Origin: Saccharicrinis sp.
GTDB taxonomy: Bacteria > Bacteroidota > Bacteroidia > Bacteroidales > Marinilabiliaceae
Length of the DNA: 55,805 nucleotides
Reading direction: 5' to 3'
NCBI GenBank assembly: GCA_024635555.1
Contig: JAGXIO010000202.1
Location: forward strand, 1 to 55,805
In this document: positions 9,133-18,333 of the stretch, piece after piece
How the letters are laid out: each line of letters opens with the position of its first letter
Position numbering within the stretch: position 1 is the first letter of the stretch
Translations under genes and position numbers: made by a program
Notes under the pieces: generated by a model
What the model saw: only the letters and a program-made list of their open reading frames with translations
Databases searched by the model: none
Told to the model about the DNA's origin: nothing

Positions 9133-12100
9133 CTAAACGCTGACAGGTCTATTGACGCTGTCAGGTTTGTTGACTCGTTTGGGTTTGTTTAATTTCATAA
9201 ACAACGGCAACCACACCACAATAGCCAGCAGTGAAAATACTAGTCCTCCGATTGCTCCGCTGGCCAGCGAAAACCAGAAACCCTCCTTTTGTCCGCCCAT
9301 TAAAAAGGGTATCATCCCCAGTATGGTGGAGAGGATGGTGAGCAATATGGGAATGATTTTATGGTTGTAGGCTTTTATATAATGATGCAGCCGTTTTTTG
9401 TTTGGGTGCTTTCTTTTGCTGTTGTTGTAATCGTTGATGATGTACAGGGCGGAGTTTACGGTGATACCGCACAGCAATATCATGGAGGCATAGCCCCCCT
9501 GGTCGAATTTTAGTTTGAACACCGCAAAGGTGAGGAATACCCCAATGAACGAAATGGGGATGGTAGCTATTACGGCCAGAGGCTGTACCAGCGACTCCAA
9601 CAGGATGGCGCAGATGAAATAGATAATGCCCACCACCAGCAATAACAACCAGTATTGTGTTTTCTCTTTGTTGTTCCACCAGCCATAGCCCTGTTTAGCA
9701 TTTTTGGCCGAATAGCCCAGGGGCAGTTCTTCTTCGAGCTTTTCTATTTTGTCTTCCAGCACCCGGTTGGATAACTGGTAAGGGCCTATAAAATCGTACT
9801 CCACGTTAACGCTGTATTGCTGGTTCTTTTTACGAATCAGATTTCCGGTGCGTTCTTTTTCTATCGTACCCACATTTTCCAAGCGCAGAAAATCTTTGTT
9901 GGCCATTAGCAATTGGTTGTTAAATTGCCATAGCGACGATGCGCCCCCATTTTGTTCCCTGATAATGATGGGATAGGCTTCGTGCCGTGCATAATGCGTA
10001 CCGGCATACATATCCTGTGGCGAGTAAAAAGACAGGTTAGCAAATACGTTTTGCACCGAACTGTTGTTGGCTGCCAGCAATTGCGGGTCGAGTGCCATTA
10101 CGAATTCATATTTGGGCTTACCCCGCCACGAAGTACCAGTTTGCACTATCACCTCTTGTATGCGGGGGTGGAGGAGCAGGCTGTCCTTTAAATTACGGGC
10201 ATGGGTAATCAGTTGGTCGTAGTTATAGCCTTTTAGCTCTATGCTGCAACTCTTTGGCCCCTCGTTTAGCGAGTTATTAAAACCTCTGCCCACCCCGTAA
10301 ATGGCACAATCCGCACCGCCTATTTCTACAGCTTTGGTTTCCAGCTCTTGTTTTAGGTAATAGGGAAAGCTACCCTGCTCTGCTTCCGGTACAAAGGATA
10401 TCTCGATGGTGGAGCGGTCTATCCCCCTTACAGTTGATGTAAAACGTGCTACTTCGTCAAAACCCGCCAAAAAATTTTCCCATTCCAAAAATACTTGGTT
10501 CATCTGCTCCAGCGTGGCTCCGTCGGGCATGCTCATGTTCACCCACAAACGGGTCTGCTGATCGTCCCAGTCCATACTTCCCTGATCCATGTACGAGGCA
10601 AAGTAGTTTACACTACCCCCCAATATCTTGTTTATCCAAGGCCGCACCTCGCTCACATAAGTTTGGTTACCTAAGCTGGAATTATAAAATTCACTCCACC
10701 ATGTAGTCTCTTCGCCTTTGCGCTCATCTATTTTTATCTCCTCGGGAATAAGGAACATAGGCAGACCGAAACCCCATATAACCACTATTATAAAAGCCCA
10801 TCGCCATCGTTTGGTAAAACTAACAAACCCGGCATACCTGTTGCTCCAGCGCCATGTACGCGACTTACGTTTAAACCACCGTCTCCTAATTCCCTGATTA
10901 CTGATTACTGGTAACTGATTACTGATTACTGAATACTGATTACTGTTAACTGAAAGAGGAAACCTATCCATAAGGGCGGGGATGAACCACAGGGCCACAA
11001 ACAGCGAAACACTAAGGTTGACGATCATTACCCACGCAAAGTCCATCAGGTTAAGACGCTGTTCCTCTTTAAGGAAAAAGATAACCGACAGTGCGCCAAT
11101 GGTGGTGAGCGTGGCGGCCAAAATAGCCAGGAAAGCTTTTTTGTTTCCTGTATGCCGCAGATGATCCACCATTATAATGGTATTGTCGATGATAATGCCC
11201 AGGGACACCGTTATGCCGGCCAGACTGTACAAGTGGATTTCGATGCCCAAGAGGTAATAAAAGAACACAGCGATAGAGAGGTTGACCAACAGGCTCAGCA
11301 GTATAATCATCAGGTAACGCCACCTCCGGCTTATCAACAGCACAAATATCAGCAATATGCCGATGGCCAAAAAAGCCCGTGAACTTATTCTGGTGATTTC
11401 CTCTTCGATAACTTCCGACGCATCATGATTGAGCATCATGGAAAAATTGTTGGGGAAAGCAGGCTTTAATTCTTCCACCCTTTTTTTGACAATCTTGGAG
11501 AGCTGCACTTGGTTGGCACCCTTGGCCGAATAGATGACCAGGTAAACAGTGCTTAACCCGTTTACACGGTAGTAGGAGTTGGGAGCCATTTCCTTTTGTT
11601 GTATGGTAGTGACATCGGTAAGGCGAATGACACGATCTCCCTTTTTGCCCACGATGATTTCGTCCCATACCAACGAATCGCTTGGCTGTCCTTTGAAACC
11701 CAGAAAGAGCGTTTCGCCCTTGTGGTTAAGCGTAGCACCCAACTCGCGGCTTTGCAGGTAATTGGACAGGGCACTGCGTATATGGTTTGTTGTGATACCC
11801 ACGGCGAGCATCTTATGGGTCAGGTACGATATTTCCCATTGCAAGGGAGTGGCACCCGACACCTCCACTTTGCTCACATCGCTTATTTGACTGATGTGGG
11901 TAGCGATATTCTCCTCGGCATATTTTTGCAGTTGGTAGTTCGTTCCCTCGCCATTGATGTTGTACACCATAAGCAGGGGGTCGCCGTCGCCACTTCCTTT
12001 TTGGTAACTTACCTGTGGTAGCGCAACTCCCTCTGGCAATTTTTTGTGCACACTCCGCATGAGCGACGATACCTCGAAACGTGCCGCATCGATATCCACC

Positions 12101-12372
12101 CCTTTTTTAAAGGTAAGAGTAACACGGCCCGATCCTTTCCTGGATTCCGATGTAACATCCTTCACCCCTTTTACGGAAGCCAGCACACCCTCCAAAGGCG
12201 AAGTAACTTCCTTTTCAACCACCTCGGCCGACATATCTCCCCAATTGAAGCTCACGTGCACGTTCTGCCCCTGATGGTTGGGACGTAACTGTAAAGTCAG
12301 CTTGGGCAGCAGGGCTATGCCTATGATGGATAGGACCAGGAAGATGACGTTTATGGAGAATGAGTTTTTCAC
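9133..12372 (-). CDS. RND efflux permease (HAE1-like), copy 2
   Basis: Second RND-superfamily inner-membrane pump subunit, 1079 residues. It has the FNWGDMSAEVVEKEVTSPLE porter start, GIIIDNTIIMVDH in TM4 (again Asp-Asn instead of Asp-Asp) and a second membrane bundle near the C-terminus. The start is GTG at 12372, on the edge of a repeat tract, giving the expected short N-terminal anchor. A run of NQYSVISNQLPVISNQ-type residues after TM6 is encoded by family A repeat DNA (10894-10955) and is not part of the normal fold. The C-terminus (NKPDSVNRPVSV) is also low complexity. Likely partner of the downstream RND gene. Confidence 0.93.
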   Translation of the reverse strand: MKNSFSINVIFLVLSIIGIALLPKLTLQLRPNHQGQNVHVSFNWGDMSAEVVEKEVTSPLEGVLASVKGVKDVTSESRKGSGRVTLTFKKGVDIDAARFEVSSLMRSVHKKLPEGVALPQVSYQKGSGDGDPLLMVYNINGEGTNYQLQKYAEENIATHISQISDVSKVEVSGATPLQWEISYLTHKMLAVGITTNHIRSALSNYLQSRELGATLNHKGETLFLGFKGQPSDSLVWDEIIVGKKGDRVIRLTDVTTIQQKEMAPNSYYRVNGLSTVYLVIYSAKGANQVQLSKIVKKRVEELKPAFPNNFSMMLNHDASEVIEEEITRISSRAFLAIGILLIFVLLISRRWRYLMIILLSLLVNLSIAVFFYYLLGIEIHLYSLAGITVSLGIIIDNTIIMVDHLRHTGNKKAFLAILAATLTTIGALSVIFFLKEEQRLNLMDFAWVMIVNLSVSLFVALWFIPALMDRFPLSVNSNQYSVISNQLPVISNQGIRRRWFKRKSRTWRWSNRYAGFVSFTKRWRWAFIIVVIWGFGLPMFLIPEEIKIDERKGEETTWWSEFYNSSLGNQTYVSEVRPWINKILGGSVNYFASYMDQGSMDWDDQQTRLWVNMSMPDGATLEQMNQVFLEWENFLAGFDEVARFTSTVRGIDRSTIEISFVPEAEQGSFPYYLKQELETKAVEIGGADCAIYGVGRGFNNSLNEGPKSCSIELKGYNYDQLITHARNLKDSLLLHPRIQEVIVQTGTSWRGKPKYEFVMALDPQLLAANNSSVQNVFANLSFYSPQDMYAGTHYARHEAYPIIIREQNGGASSLWQFNNQLLMANKDFLRLENVGTIEKERTGNLIRKKNQQYSVNVEYDFIGPYQLSNRVLEDKIEKLEEELPLGYSAKNAKQGYGWWNNKEKTQYWLLLLVVGIIYFICAILLESLVQPLAVIATIPISFIGVFLTFAVFKLKFDQGGYASMILLCGITVNSALYIINDYNNSKRKHPNKKRLHHYIKAYNHKIIPILLTILSTILGMIPFLMGGQKEGFWFSLASGAIGGLVFSLLAIVVWLPLFMKLNKPKRVNKPDSVNRPVSV
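10894..10955. repeat. Family A repeat inside an RND coding sequence
   Basis: CTGATTACTGATTACTGG-like units lie in frame inside the RND gene and are translated as a Ser/Asn/Gln/Val-rich run in the cytoplasmic loop after TM6. The reading frame is open across it. The same units occur in the intergenic tracts on either side, which indicates insertion or expansion of the repeat in a tolerant loop. Confidence 0.8.
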
Positions 12373-12532
12373 AGTGTTCAGTGTTCGGTTTTTTTAGTAT
12401 TCGGTGTTCAGTGTTCGGTTTTTTCAGTGTTCGGTGTTCGGTGTTCGGTGTGTGAGTGTTCCAGTTACTGATTACCGATTACCGATGACTGACCACCGAT
12501 TACCGATGACTGACCACCGATTACCGATTCCC
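12372..12532. repeat. Family A repeat tract
   Basis: GTTCAGTGTTCGGTTTTTT units followed by ACTGATTACCGATTACCGATGACTGACC units. The right part forms the last codons and the stop of the four-helix-bundle gene, and the left edge touches the GTG start of the RND gene. Only repeat is seen here. Confidence 0.8.
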
Positions 12533-12913
12533 CACCTGTGTATTACAAAACAGACTAGACTTGTTTATCATCGACTGAATCATTTTGCCAATTTCGCAAT
12601 ATTTAGATATTAGATATCCTCTTTGATCTTCTGAAATATATTTACAATCGAGAGCCGTATCTATCCAGTGTTGTGTTTCCTGTTGTTCTCCATCGGCATC
12701 CGTAAGTTTACTTATAAAGTGTTTCTCGTACCTTCTTTTTGCCCAACTTTCTGCAATCTGTGCGCCTACAGAACGAGAAGACCTTCTTATCTGGTCTGTC
12801 AAAGCATACCGCTCTTCTTTCGGAAAAAGTTTTGACAACTCAAATATTTCTAAACTTACTTGTTTTGACAATTTATAAACTTCCAATTCCCTAAAACTAT
12901 TTACGTATACCAT
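12521..12913 (-). CDS. Four-helix-bundle protein (S23/IVP family)
   Basis: A 130-residue protein with the FRELEVYKLSKQVSLEIFELS start, the LTDQIRRSSRSVGAQIAES core and the HWIDTALDCKYI segment of the four-helix-bundle family once called S23 ribosomal protein or 23S intervening-sequence protein. The molecular role of free-standing members is not established. It is flanked on both sides by family A repeats, which also supply its last residues and stop (GNR-stop reads from repeat DNA). It sits between the RND adaptor and permease genes and probably arrived with the repeats. Confidence 0.88.
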   Translation of the reverse strand: MVYVNSFRELEVYKLSKQVSLEIFELSKLFPKEERYALTDQIRRSSRSVGAQIAESWAKRRYEKHFISKLTDADGEQQETQHWIDTALDCKYISEDQRGYLISKYCEIGKMIQSMINKSSLFCNTQVGNR

Positions 12914-12954
12914 TATTCTAGCTTTATATATTATACTTCTTTGAACATTCGTTT

Positions 12955-13245
12955 TTCTTTAGTAATCAGTTTTCGGTTTTTTCAGTATTCGGTGTTCGGT
13001 TTTTTCAGTGTTCGGTGTTCAGTGTTCAGTGTTCAGTGTGTATGAGTGTTCAGTGTTCCAGTTACTGATTACTGATTACTGAATACTGAATACTGAATAC
13101 TGATTACCGATCACTGATTACCGATCACTGATTACCGATCACTAATTTCACTGACTACTGATCACCGAATACGAATTTTACTGAACACTGAATACTAATT
13201 TCACCGACACACCGATCACTGATTACCGATTACTGAATACTAACC
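12955..13245. repeat. Family A inverted repeat tract
   Basis: The 316 bp gap between the four-helix-bundle gene and the RND adaptor gene is wholly repeat. The left half is GTATTCGGTGTTCGGTTTTTTC, the right half its complement, CTGAATACTGATTACCGATC, with many copies. The final units encode the VSIQ end and the stop of the adaptor gene. The opposed orientation of the halves allows long imperfect hairpins. Confidence 0.85.
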
Positions 13246-14306
13246 GCCACCGGCGATTCATGCGCAAGATTCAAATTATTAGAAACAATCACTTCCTCAC
13301 CCGGTAGCAGGCTGTTATCCGTGATACAAATATGGGTGCTGTTTTCCATACCTGTTTCTACATATACCCAATGGGCTATGCCATTGCGGTGTACAAAAAC
13401 AACTTTGCGGTTTTGGCGGTAAAGTACGGCAGCTTTGGGAATAACGATGCAACCTGGCACATTGCTTTTTACCAGTATCTTAACACTCATGCCATCTATC
13501 AGGCTCCCACTTTGGTTGGGAATGCCGGCGGTCACTTTTACCAGCCCATTTTCTACGGAGGGGTTTACGGATAGTATCGTGCCTGTTTTATGGATGTCGG
13601 GCAGAGCAAATGGGAACACTTCTACTTGTTGGTCTTTTTTAACCAAGCCCAGCTCGCCCTCGAGCACATGAAACTCCAACTCCATACTGCTGTTATCGAG
13701 TATTTGGCAGCAGTATTTATATTGCGAAGAGTGGTTGTTTTTTTTGGCTTCTAAATTAGACACTACACCACTTATGGGAGCGGTAATCTGGGTGTGGCTC
13801 AGGTTGCGCTCCGCCTCTTCCAAGGCCGACGACGCGGTATTGAAGCCACTCCGAATCCTGCACATCTTTAATATATTGGGTGCTACGCTGGCGGTATCCT
13901 TTAGGGCATAGCCATAACCCAACAACAGATCCTCAAAATCGATGAGCGACTTGTCGTAATTGTTCTGGGCATCGCGCAGGCGTTTTTTAAAGGTAAAAGC
14001 ATCAAGGATGGCCAATAAGCCTCCTGCCTCTATTTGCTGGCCTTCGCTTACCCGTACATCGCTTATCTGCTCGTTAACAGCAAACGGCACAACGGCTTTT
14101 TCCTTGGCAGTTAAAGTGCCGTTGCTGATAAGTTCCCGGCTAAAAGCTTCTTTTTTAACCTGCTCGGTGCTTACTTTAACAGCTTGCTTTTCAACGTAGG
14201 ACTTTTTGGCGAGGTCTTCGGTTGCATTTGCAGGGGGTGGGGTGCAGCTGATTATTAAATAAACAAACACAAATGTTATAAAAGGAGAGAAATTGGAATG
14301 CTTCAT
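13230..14306 (-). CDS. RND periplasmic adaptor (MFP/HlyD family)
   Basis: Lipid-anchored membrane-fusion subunit that would bridge RND permease and TolC channel. The 358-residue precursor has a lipobox (FVYLIISCTPPP). A biotinyl-lipoyl half-domain follows (AVVPFAVNEQISDVRVSEGQ...IEAGGLLAILDAF), then an alpha-hairpin, the second lipoyl half (ITAPISGVVSNLEAK), a beta-barrel and a membrane-proximal domain. Its first 100 codons are duplicated almost unchanged in the chimeric pseudogene at 16931-17705. It is preceded by a 309 bp gap, whereas the pseudogene copy follows its thioredoxin-like gene by only 34 bp. The last codons and stop come from repeat DNA. Confidence 0.93.
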   Translation of the reverse strand: MKHSNFSPFITFVFVYLIISCTPPPANATEDLAKKSYVEKQAVKVSTEQVKKEAFSRELISNGTLTAKEKAVVPFAVNEQISDVRVSEGQQIEAGGLLAILDAFTFKKRLRDAQNNYDKSLIDFEDLLLGYGYALKDTASVAPNILKMCRIRSGFNTASSALEEAERNLSHTQITAPISGVVSNLEAKKNNHSSQYKYCCQILDNSSMELEFHVLEGELGLVKKDQQVEVFPFALPDIHKTGTILSVNPSVENGLVKVTAGIPNQSGSLIDGMSVKILVKSNVPGCIVIPKAAVLYRQNRKVVFVHRNGIAHWVYVETGMENSTHICITDNSLLPGEEVIVSNNLNLAHESPVAVSIQ

Positions 14307-14615
14307 TGATTTTTGTTGTTTTATATAGTTGAATAACCACTCGATAAAATCGAATGGGGTAAAGGTTATCTTTTACTTAAATACTTAGAGGTGTTATATG
14401 CTTCATACGAGATATTATTAACTTTTCATTAAAAAATACACGACAAAGCTAGCTGAACAAAGTACATATTATTATTTGATTAGAAATAAATTAGCCGCAT
14501 GACAATAATTGATTTGAAATATAACCTTTAATGCTTACTCGGATTACAATTCCTTTAATATTTACCAAACGGATATAAAATTTAAATTACAACACTTTGT
14601 AATATGCCCGTAAGC
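14307..14615. other. Gap upstream of the RND adaptor gene
   Basis: A 309 bp AT-rich stretch with no coding potential. A minus-strand TAGCTTTG at 14444-14451 fits the TAnnTTTG -7 consensus, but no TTG stands at the proper distance, so a promoter for the adaptor/RND genes is only a weak possibility. The equivalent spacer in the other module copy is 34 bp, so this gap is either an insertion here or a deletion there. Confidence 0.35.
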
Positions 14616-15188
14616 TTATTGCACAGACTGCAAGTCAGCGCTAGCTGGGGTTTCAATTCTCTCCTTGATTATATCTAAATATATGTCCAAAAGCTCTAGG
14701 TGCTTATTATCTGGTATGAAAAAACAAGAGGCTTTTAATGATGGATCCAATATAAATAATGCCATGGAAACTTTTTGCTCAATATAGTTCCTCCTCCCAT
14801 ATAATGTATATAGGTCATTTCCATATAACAACTTACCCTCTCTTTGACCAACATTATCACCTAATATTAAAATATCCTTTCTTAAAATAGTTTTTTGAAG
14901 TTTCATTATCTTATTGTATAATTGCATATTACACTTATTACATCCAAATTGCGACACATATACAATAAGAGTATTCCCGTTTTTGACCAGTTGACTTAAT
15001 TGCAACGTATCATTACTGTGAATAAGATTCCAATCGTCTAATTTAGTTCCTGAGAAACGTATTGTTTCTTTTAAAATATATGATAAATAGGCTGTGCTTT
15101 CATTAATCTTTTCATTTTGTGCAGTTTTGCGGCACGAAAAAAGAAAAAACACACTAATGATTATACAGAATAAGCAATTATATTTCAT
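14616..15188 (-). CDS. Thioredoxin-like lipoprotein, module copy 1
   Basis: A 190-residue lipoprotein (ISVFFLFSCRK lipobox) with a thioredoxin-like core. After the DTLQLSQLVKNG segment comes the strand LIVYVSQFGCNKCNMQL, whose CxxC sits where the redox motif of TlpA/AhpC-type proteins stands. It overlaps the propeller gene by 11 bp and has the same order and neighbours as the copy at 17740-18333, with low sequence similarity. A role in disulfide chemistry of the secreted peptides, or in keeping them reduced, is inference from the motif and context. The family name is uncertain. Confidence 0.65.
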   Translation of the reverse strand: MKYNCLFCIIISVFFLFSCRKTAQNEKINESTAYLSYILKETIRFSGTKLDDWNLIHSNDTLQLSQLVKNGNTLIVYVSQFGCNKCNMQLYNKIMKLQKTILRKDILILGDNVGQREGKLLYGNDLYTLYGRRNYIEQKVSMALFILDPSLKASCFFIPDNKHLELLDIYLDIIKERIETPASADLQSVQ

Positions 15189-16281
15189 TAAAAGTTTCTT
15201 TAATATAGTATTTTATGACAACTGGATTTTGCAAAGTAATATCTTCCATTAACAAGTCTTCTTCATATTTAATAATCCCAATATTACCAGTATCTCTAAG
15301 CATATCAAGTAACACATCAGGTTCAATACATGCATATGTATAATTCTCGCCTGGATATGCACCTACGTACATAATTTTGTCTCTCTCATTATAGAATTGT
15401 ATCCTACTGCTATCTTTTTTAGAAATCATATAAAGTCCATACTTACCTTTGTATACAAAGCCACATTGCATTGTTTTATTAGTAATGGCAGGTGAATGCT
15501 GAAAAGGAACCTTCGACCCCGCATTTCCATTTAGGAAATAAGTAAGGTAAAACATCTCGTCTTTATCCTTAGGCAAATTTGTAAAATCTACTTCTGCATC
15601 AGGGAAGAAACTAAAATGTTTATTTAAACCTGTCAAAGTAATCTCATAGATGTCATTGGTAGACGTTGACTGAAAATATAAATTATCTCCTTCTCTGTAA
15701 AATGTAGTAAGGCCTGGCCCTTTAAGATCCTTGAAATAACTATGAATTTTATGAAAAGCACCAATCTCCTTCTCTCTATTTAAGCAATACAGTTTAACAC
15801 GCTTGTTTTCATGGGTTTGATATAATACTATAACTGAATCATTTAAAAAATCGATTTTATGAGCCATATATGGTATTTTAACACTCTCCAAAAACTCCAG
15901 GTTTCTATTGTACTTTATTAATTTGTAAGGTGTTAAGCCAAAAACAAAATTATTTCTTTCATCAACCATAAAATCCAACATTATTTGGTACTCATGAGGA
16001 GCTCCTCCTATATCTTGTATCTTCTTAAGAAATTTCCCTTTACTGGAAAAATGCAATAAACTATTTTGTTTACGATCCAATATATAAATGCTGGAGTCTT
16101 TAATTACTACCTTTTTGACTTCACCTATCAACGCTTCTTGTATAGACTCCAATGGAACAATTTCAATACTGTCAACTAATTGCCAAATGGTTTGTGCTAA
16201 AGGCACGCTATCTATCTCATACTTATTGCCTGAATGACAAGAAATTAAGAAAAATATTATAACAATCAACCCATATTTCAT
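15178..16281 (-). CDS. Six-bladed beta-propeller lipoprotein, module copy 1
   Basis: Lipoprotein of the BF3164/TolB-like six-bladed propeller group common in Bacteroidota. The ATG at 16281 is preferred over 16311 because it gives a compact SPII signal, MKYGLIVIIFFLISC. The SIEIVPLES...GEVKKVVIKDSSIYILD start and the KGKFLKKIQDIGGAPHEYQ blade are characteristic, and further blades run to the C-terminus (about 367 residues). In this family such genes often neighbour NVEALA-type secreted peptides, as here. Binding of the peptide by the propeller is a hypothesis. Similarity to the copy at 18334-19464 is clear in pattern but low in identity. Confidence 0.8.
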   Translation of the reverse strand: MKYGLIVIIFFLISCHSGNKYEIDSVPLAQTIWQLVDSIEIVPLESIQEALIGEVKKVVIKDSSIYILDRKQNSLLHFSSKGKFLKKIQDIGGAPHEYQIMLDFMVDERNNFVFGLTPYKLIKYNRNLEFLESVKIPYMAHKIDFLNDSVIVLYQTHENKRVKLYCLNREKEIGAFHKIHSYFKDLKGPGLTTFYREGDNLYFQSTSTNDIYEITLTGLNKHFSFFPDAEVDFTNLPKDKDEMFYLTYFLNGNAGSKVPFQHSPAITNKTMQCGFVYKGKYGLYMISKKDSSRIQFYNERDKIMYVGAYPGENYTYACIEPDVLLDMLRDTGNIGIIKYEEDLLMEDITLQNPVVIKYYIKETFNEI

Positions 16282-16361
16282 ACTTATATTTTTTAGTGTA
16301 TTAAACATCATCTAGAATTGAAGGCGGCTGATAGCTATCAACCGCCCCAATAATAACAGAT

Positions 16362-16742
16362 CTATAGAGAGCCCCAAACGGCATTTCTCCAAATAACTGA
16401 CCATTGAGAACAATTATCATTGCAATTGCCTGTTGGTTCGCAGTAAGCATAAGGTCCTGTATGGCTATGGTCAGCCGCTGTTTCCATACCGCTGCCATAA
16501 CCAGAACCATTCACACATATCTCACCAAGCATACCTCCTGTATAATTAGGCCCATCATCATCATCAAAAGGATCATTATTCATCCCAGTAATTTTTCCAT
16601 CTTCATCCGTTGTTGCGCCAGCCCATTCCATCCAAGTCTGAAAACTGATTCCAGCCTGTGCAGTTTTAACTTCAAGAGTTGTATTGTAACCAATAAGAGC
16701 TATTGCTGCTATTGCTAAAAAATATTTAATTGTATTCATCAT
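16362..16742 (-). CDS. Small secreted cysteine-containing peptide, module copy 1
   Basis: A 126-residue precursor with a short hydrophobic N-terminus (IKYFLAIAAIALIGYN) ending near TAQAG. The mature part is acidic, Gly/Trp/Asp-rich, with four cysteines in its second half. It occupies the place of the two octa-cysteine peptides of the other module copy (after a ligase 3' end, before a propeller), but its sequence is unrelated to them apart from the leader style. NVEALA-like membership is possible, not proven. Two adjacent ATG codons could start it. Confidence 0.6.
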   Translation of the reverse strand: MMNTIKYFLAIAAIALIGYNTTLEVKTAQAGISFQTWMEWAGATTDEDGKITGMNNDPFDDDDGPNYTGGMLGEICVNGSGYGSGMETAADHSHTGPYAYCEPTGNCNDNCSQWSVIWRNAVWGSL

Positions 16743-16930
16743 CTTTAATTTTAATGTTTAAATTTTTAGTTTACTTTGATGTCAAAATTGACATGGTAGT
16801 TTTAATTACATGATTCTATCTTTTTATTCATGTTTAATTTAAACTACAAATCGGTGCAATACCGACAATCTATCTCATAATTACACCGAAATACTTCGGT
16901 ATAATACTTGGTGTTTATTACATTTGCCTA

Positions 16931-17705
16931 TTACCTCCTTTCTATTTTTAGTAAGGGTGGCCGAACAGGAAGCGCTACGTTTTGCGAAAATGTTGCTTCC
17001 TGTTCTTTTTCCCTAGTAGCCCCCTTCTCCCGATAAAGAATCACATCCAATTTTTGAAAAATAAAATTGGTGTTCACTACATCGGGATAATCCTTAAACT
17101 TTTCTGTTGAGAATAAGAAAGGATTAAGTTCCCCGGAAAGGGGAAGACTGGGTGCAGAGTTAAACTTATCTTGGTTGTTTTCTATAATTTTATTTAGTTC
17201 TTCCCGCATCTCTTCAATAGCGGTAGATTCTACTTTTATTTCTTTTTTTAGTAGCTCGATTGCAGTGTGATAAGCCTTTTCTGCCTGTCCACTTTCATCA
17301 TACATTTTTACCAACAAATATTGCTGAAAAAACTTATGGGGTATCATGGCAATTGCTTGCTTGTATGCAGCTTCTGCCTTTTTGTAAGGTAAAAGCATCC
17401 AAAGTGGCCAATAAGCCTCCTGCTTCTATTTGCTGTCCTTCGTTTACCTTTATATCAGTTATCTGCTCGTTAACGGCAAACGGCACAACGGCTTTTTCCT
17501 TGGCCGTTAAAGTACCATTGCTAATAAGCTCCCGGCTAAAGGCTTCTTTTTTAACCGCTTCGGTGCTTACTTTTACCGCTTGCTTTTCAACGTAGGACTT
17601 TTTGGCGAGGTCTTCGGTTGCATTTGCTGGGGGCGGGGGGCAGCCTGCTGATAAAAAAACTAAAGCTAAAATGAATAAAATTAAGTAAAAATGTGCTGGT
17701 TTCAT
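16931..17705 (-). pseudogene. Adaptor/ligase chimeric pseudogene (recombination scar)
   Basis: The 5' part (17705 to about 17385) is a near copy of the first 100 codons of the RND adaptor, lipobox and first lipoyl half included. The 3' part (about 17385 to 16931) is a near copy of the last 150 codons of the O-antigen-ligase/TPR gene. The two are joined at a short A-rich stretch shared by both parents (around 17378-17390) and are in different frames. Translation from the adaptor start therefore ends at 17334, soon after the joint. An ATG at 17398 could start the ligase fragment. It marks the border of the duplicated module. The ligase part differs from the intact gene at only scattered bases. 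Confidence 0.92.
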
Positions 17706-17739
17706 TGCTGGCAATTAACAAACTATTACATTTTTGTTC

Positions 17740-18333
17740 CTATTGGCACAATTCATAATTTTCGAAAACTGACAATAGATACTTGGACGTTAATTCCAGA
17801 AAATCGTCATCAGGGAAATAAATAGACTGAATTCGATTATTATTATAAATAAAGAAATATGGGCTATTGGTTTCATCATTCATGATTTTTTTTGATTTAA
17901 ATATTTCCCTTTTAATAGAGTTTACACGCTTAAAATAACCTAAATCTCTCTTATTATCATAGTCTGAAATTATTAGAATATCGCTATTGAACTTATCCTC
18001 TATTTCCCGGATTAAGCTTAATTGTTCCAAGACACATTTTTGGCATCCTAGTCTGGAAAAACGGAAGACAAGCATAGGTTTATTTTTACTAAGTGAAGAT
18101 AAGTGTAACTCCTTGTTATTTTCATCCGATATGTAAGGATTAAGAATCTTCCTACCACTATACTTATAAGATGACATCAATGACGCCTTCAACTGACCTA
18201 CAAGATGTTCATTTCGAGTTAGCTGATCATTAACTAATTGATATTTATTGGTATTTATAGTCATGATCACTAAAATAATTATATAAATAAGAGACAAGTT
18301 TCCTAATAAATATACTAAATATTTCCATTTCAT
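17740..18333 (-). CDS. Thioredoxin-like membrane-anchored protein, module copy 2
   Basis: A 197-residue protein with an uncleaved-looking N-terminal membrane segment (about residues 5-25), a linker, and a thioredoxin-like strand MLVFRFSRLGCQKCVLEQLS carrying CxxC. This resembles the lipoprotein at 14616-15188 in layout but not closely in sequence. Its ATG abuts the stop of the propeller gene, so translation is coupled. The next gene is the adaptor-derived pseudogene, 34 bp downstream. Redox service for the two octa-cysteine peptides encoded upstream is a natural but untested idea. Confidence 0.65.
   Translation of the reverse strand: MKWKYLVYLLGNLSLIYIIILVIMTINTNKYQLVNDQLTRNEHLVGQLKASLMSSYKYSGRKILNPYISDENNKELHLSSLSKNKPMLVFRFSRLGCQKCVLEQLSLIREIEDKFNSDILIISDYDNKRDLGYFKRVNSIKREIFKSKKIMNDETNSPYFFIYNNNRIQSIYFPDDDFLELTSKYLLSVFENYELCQ

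Noticed and set aside
14444..14451. TAGCTTTG as promoter of the RND adaptor
   Set aside because: No -33 TTG at suitable spacing and it is far (about 140 bp) from the start; kept only as a weak note.
16301..16510. 69-residue minus-strand ORF overlapping the third peptide gene
   Set aside because: Out of frame with the peptide precursor, which has a good leader; no signal or motif in the alternative frame.
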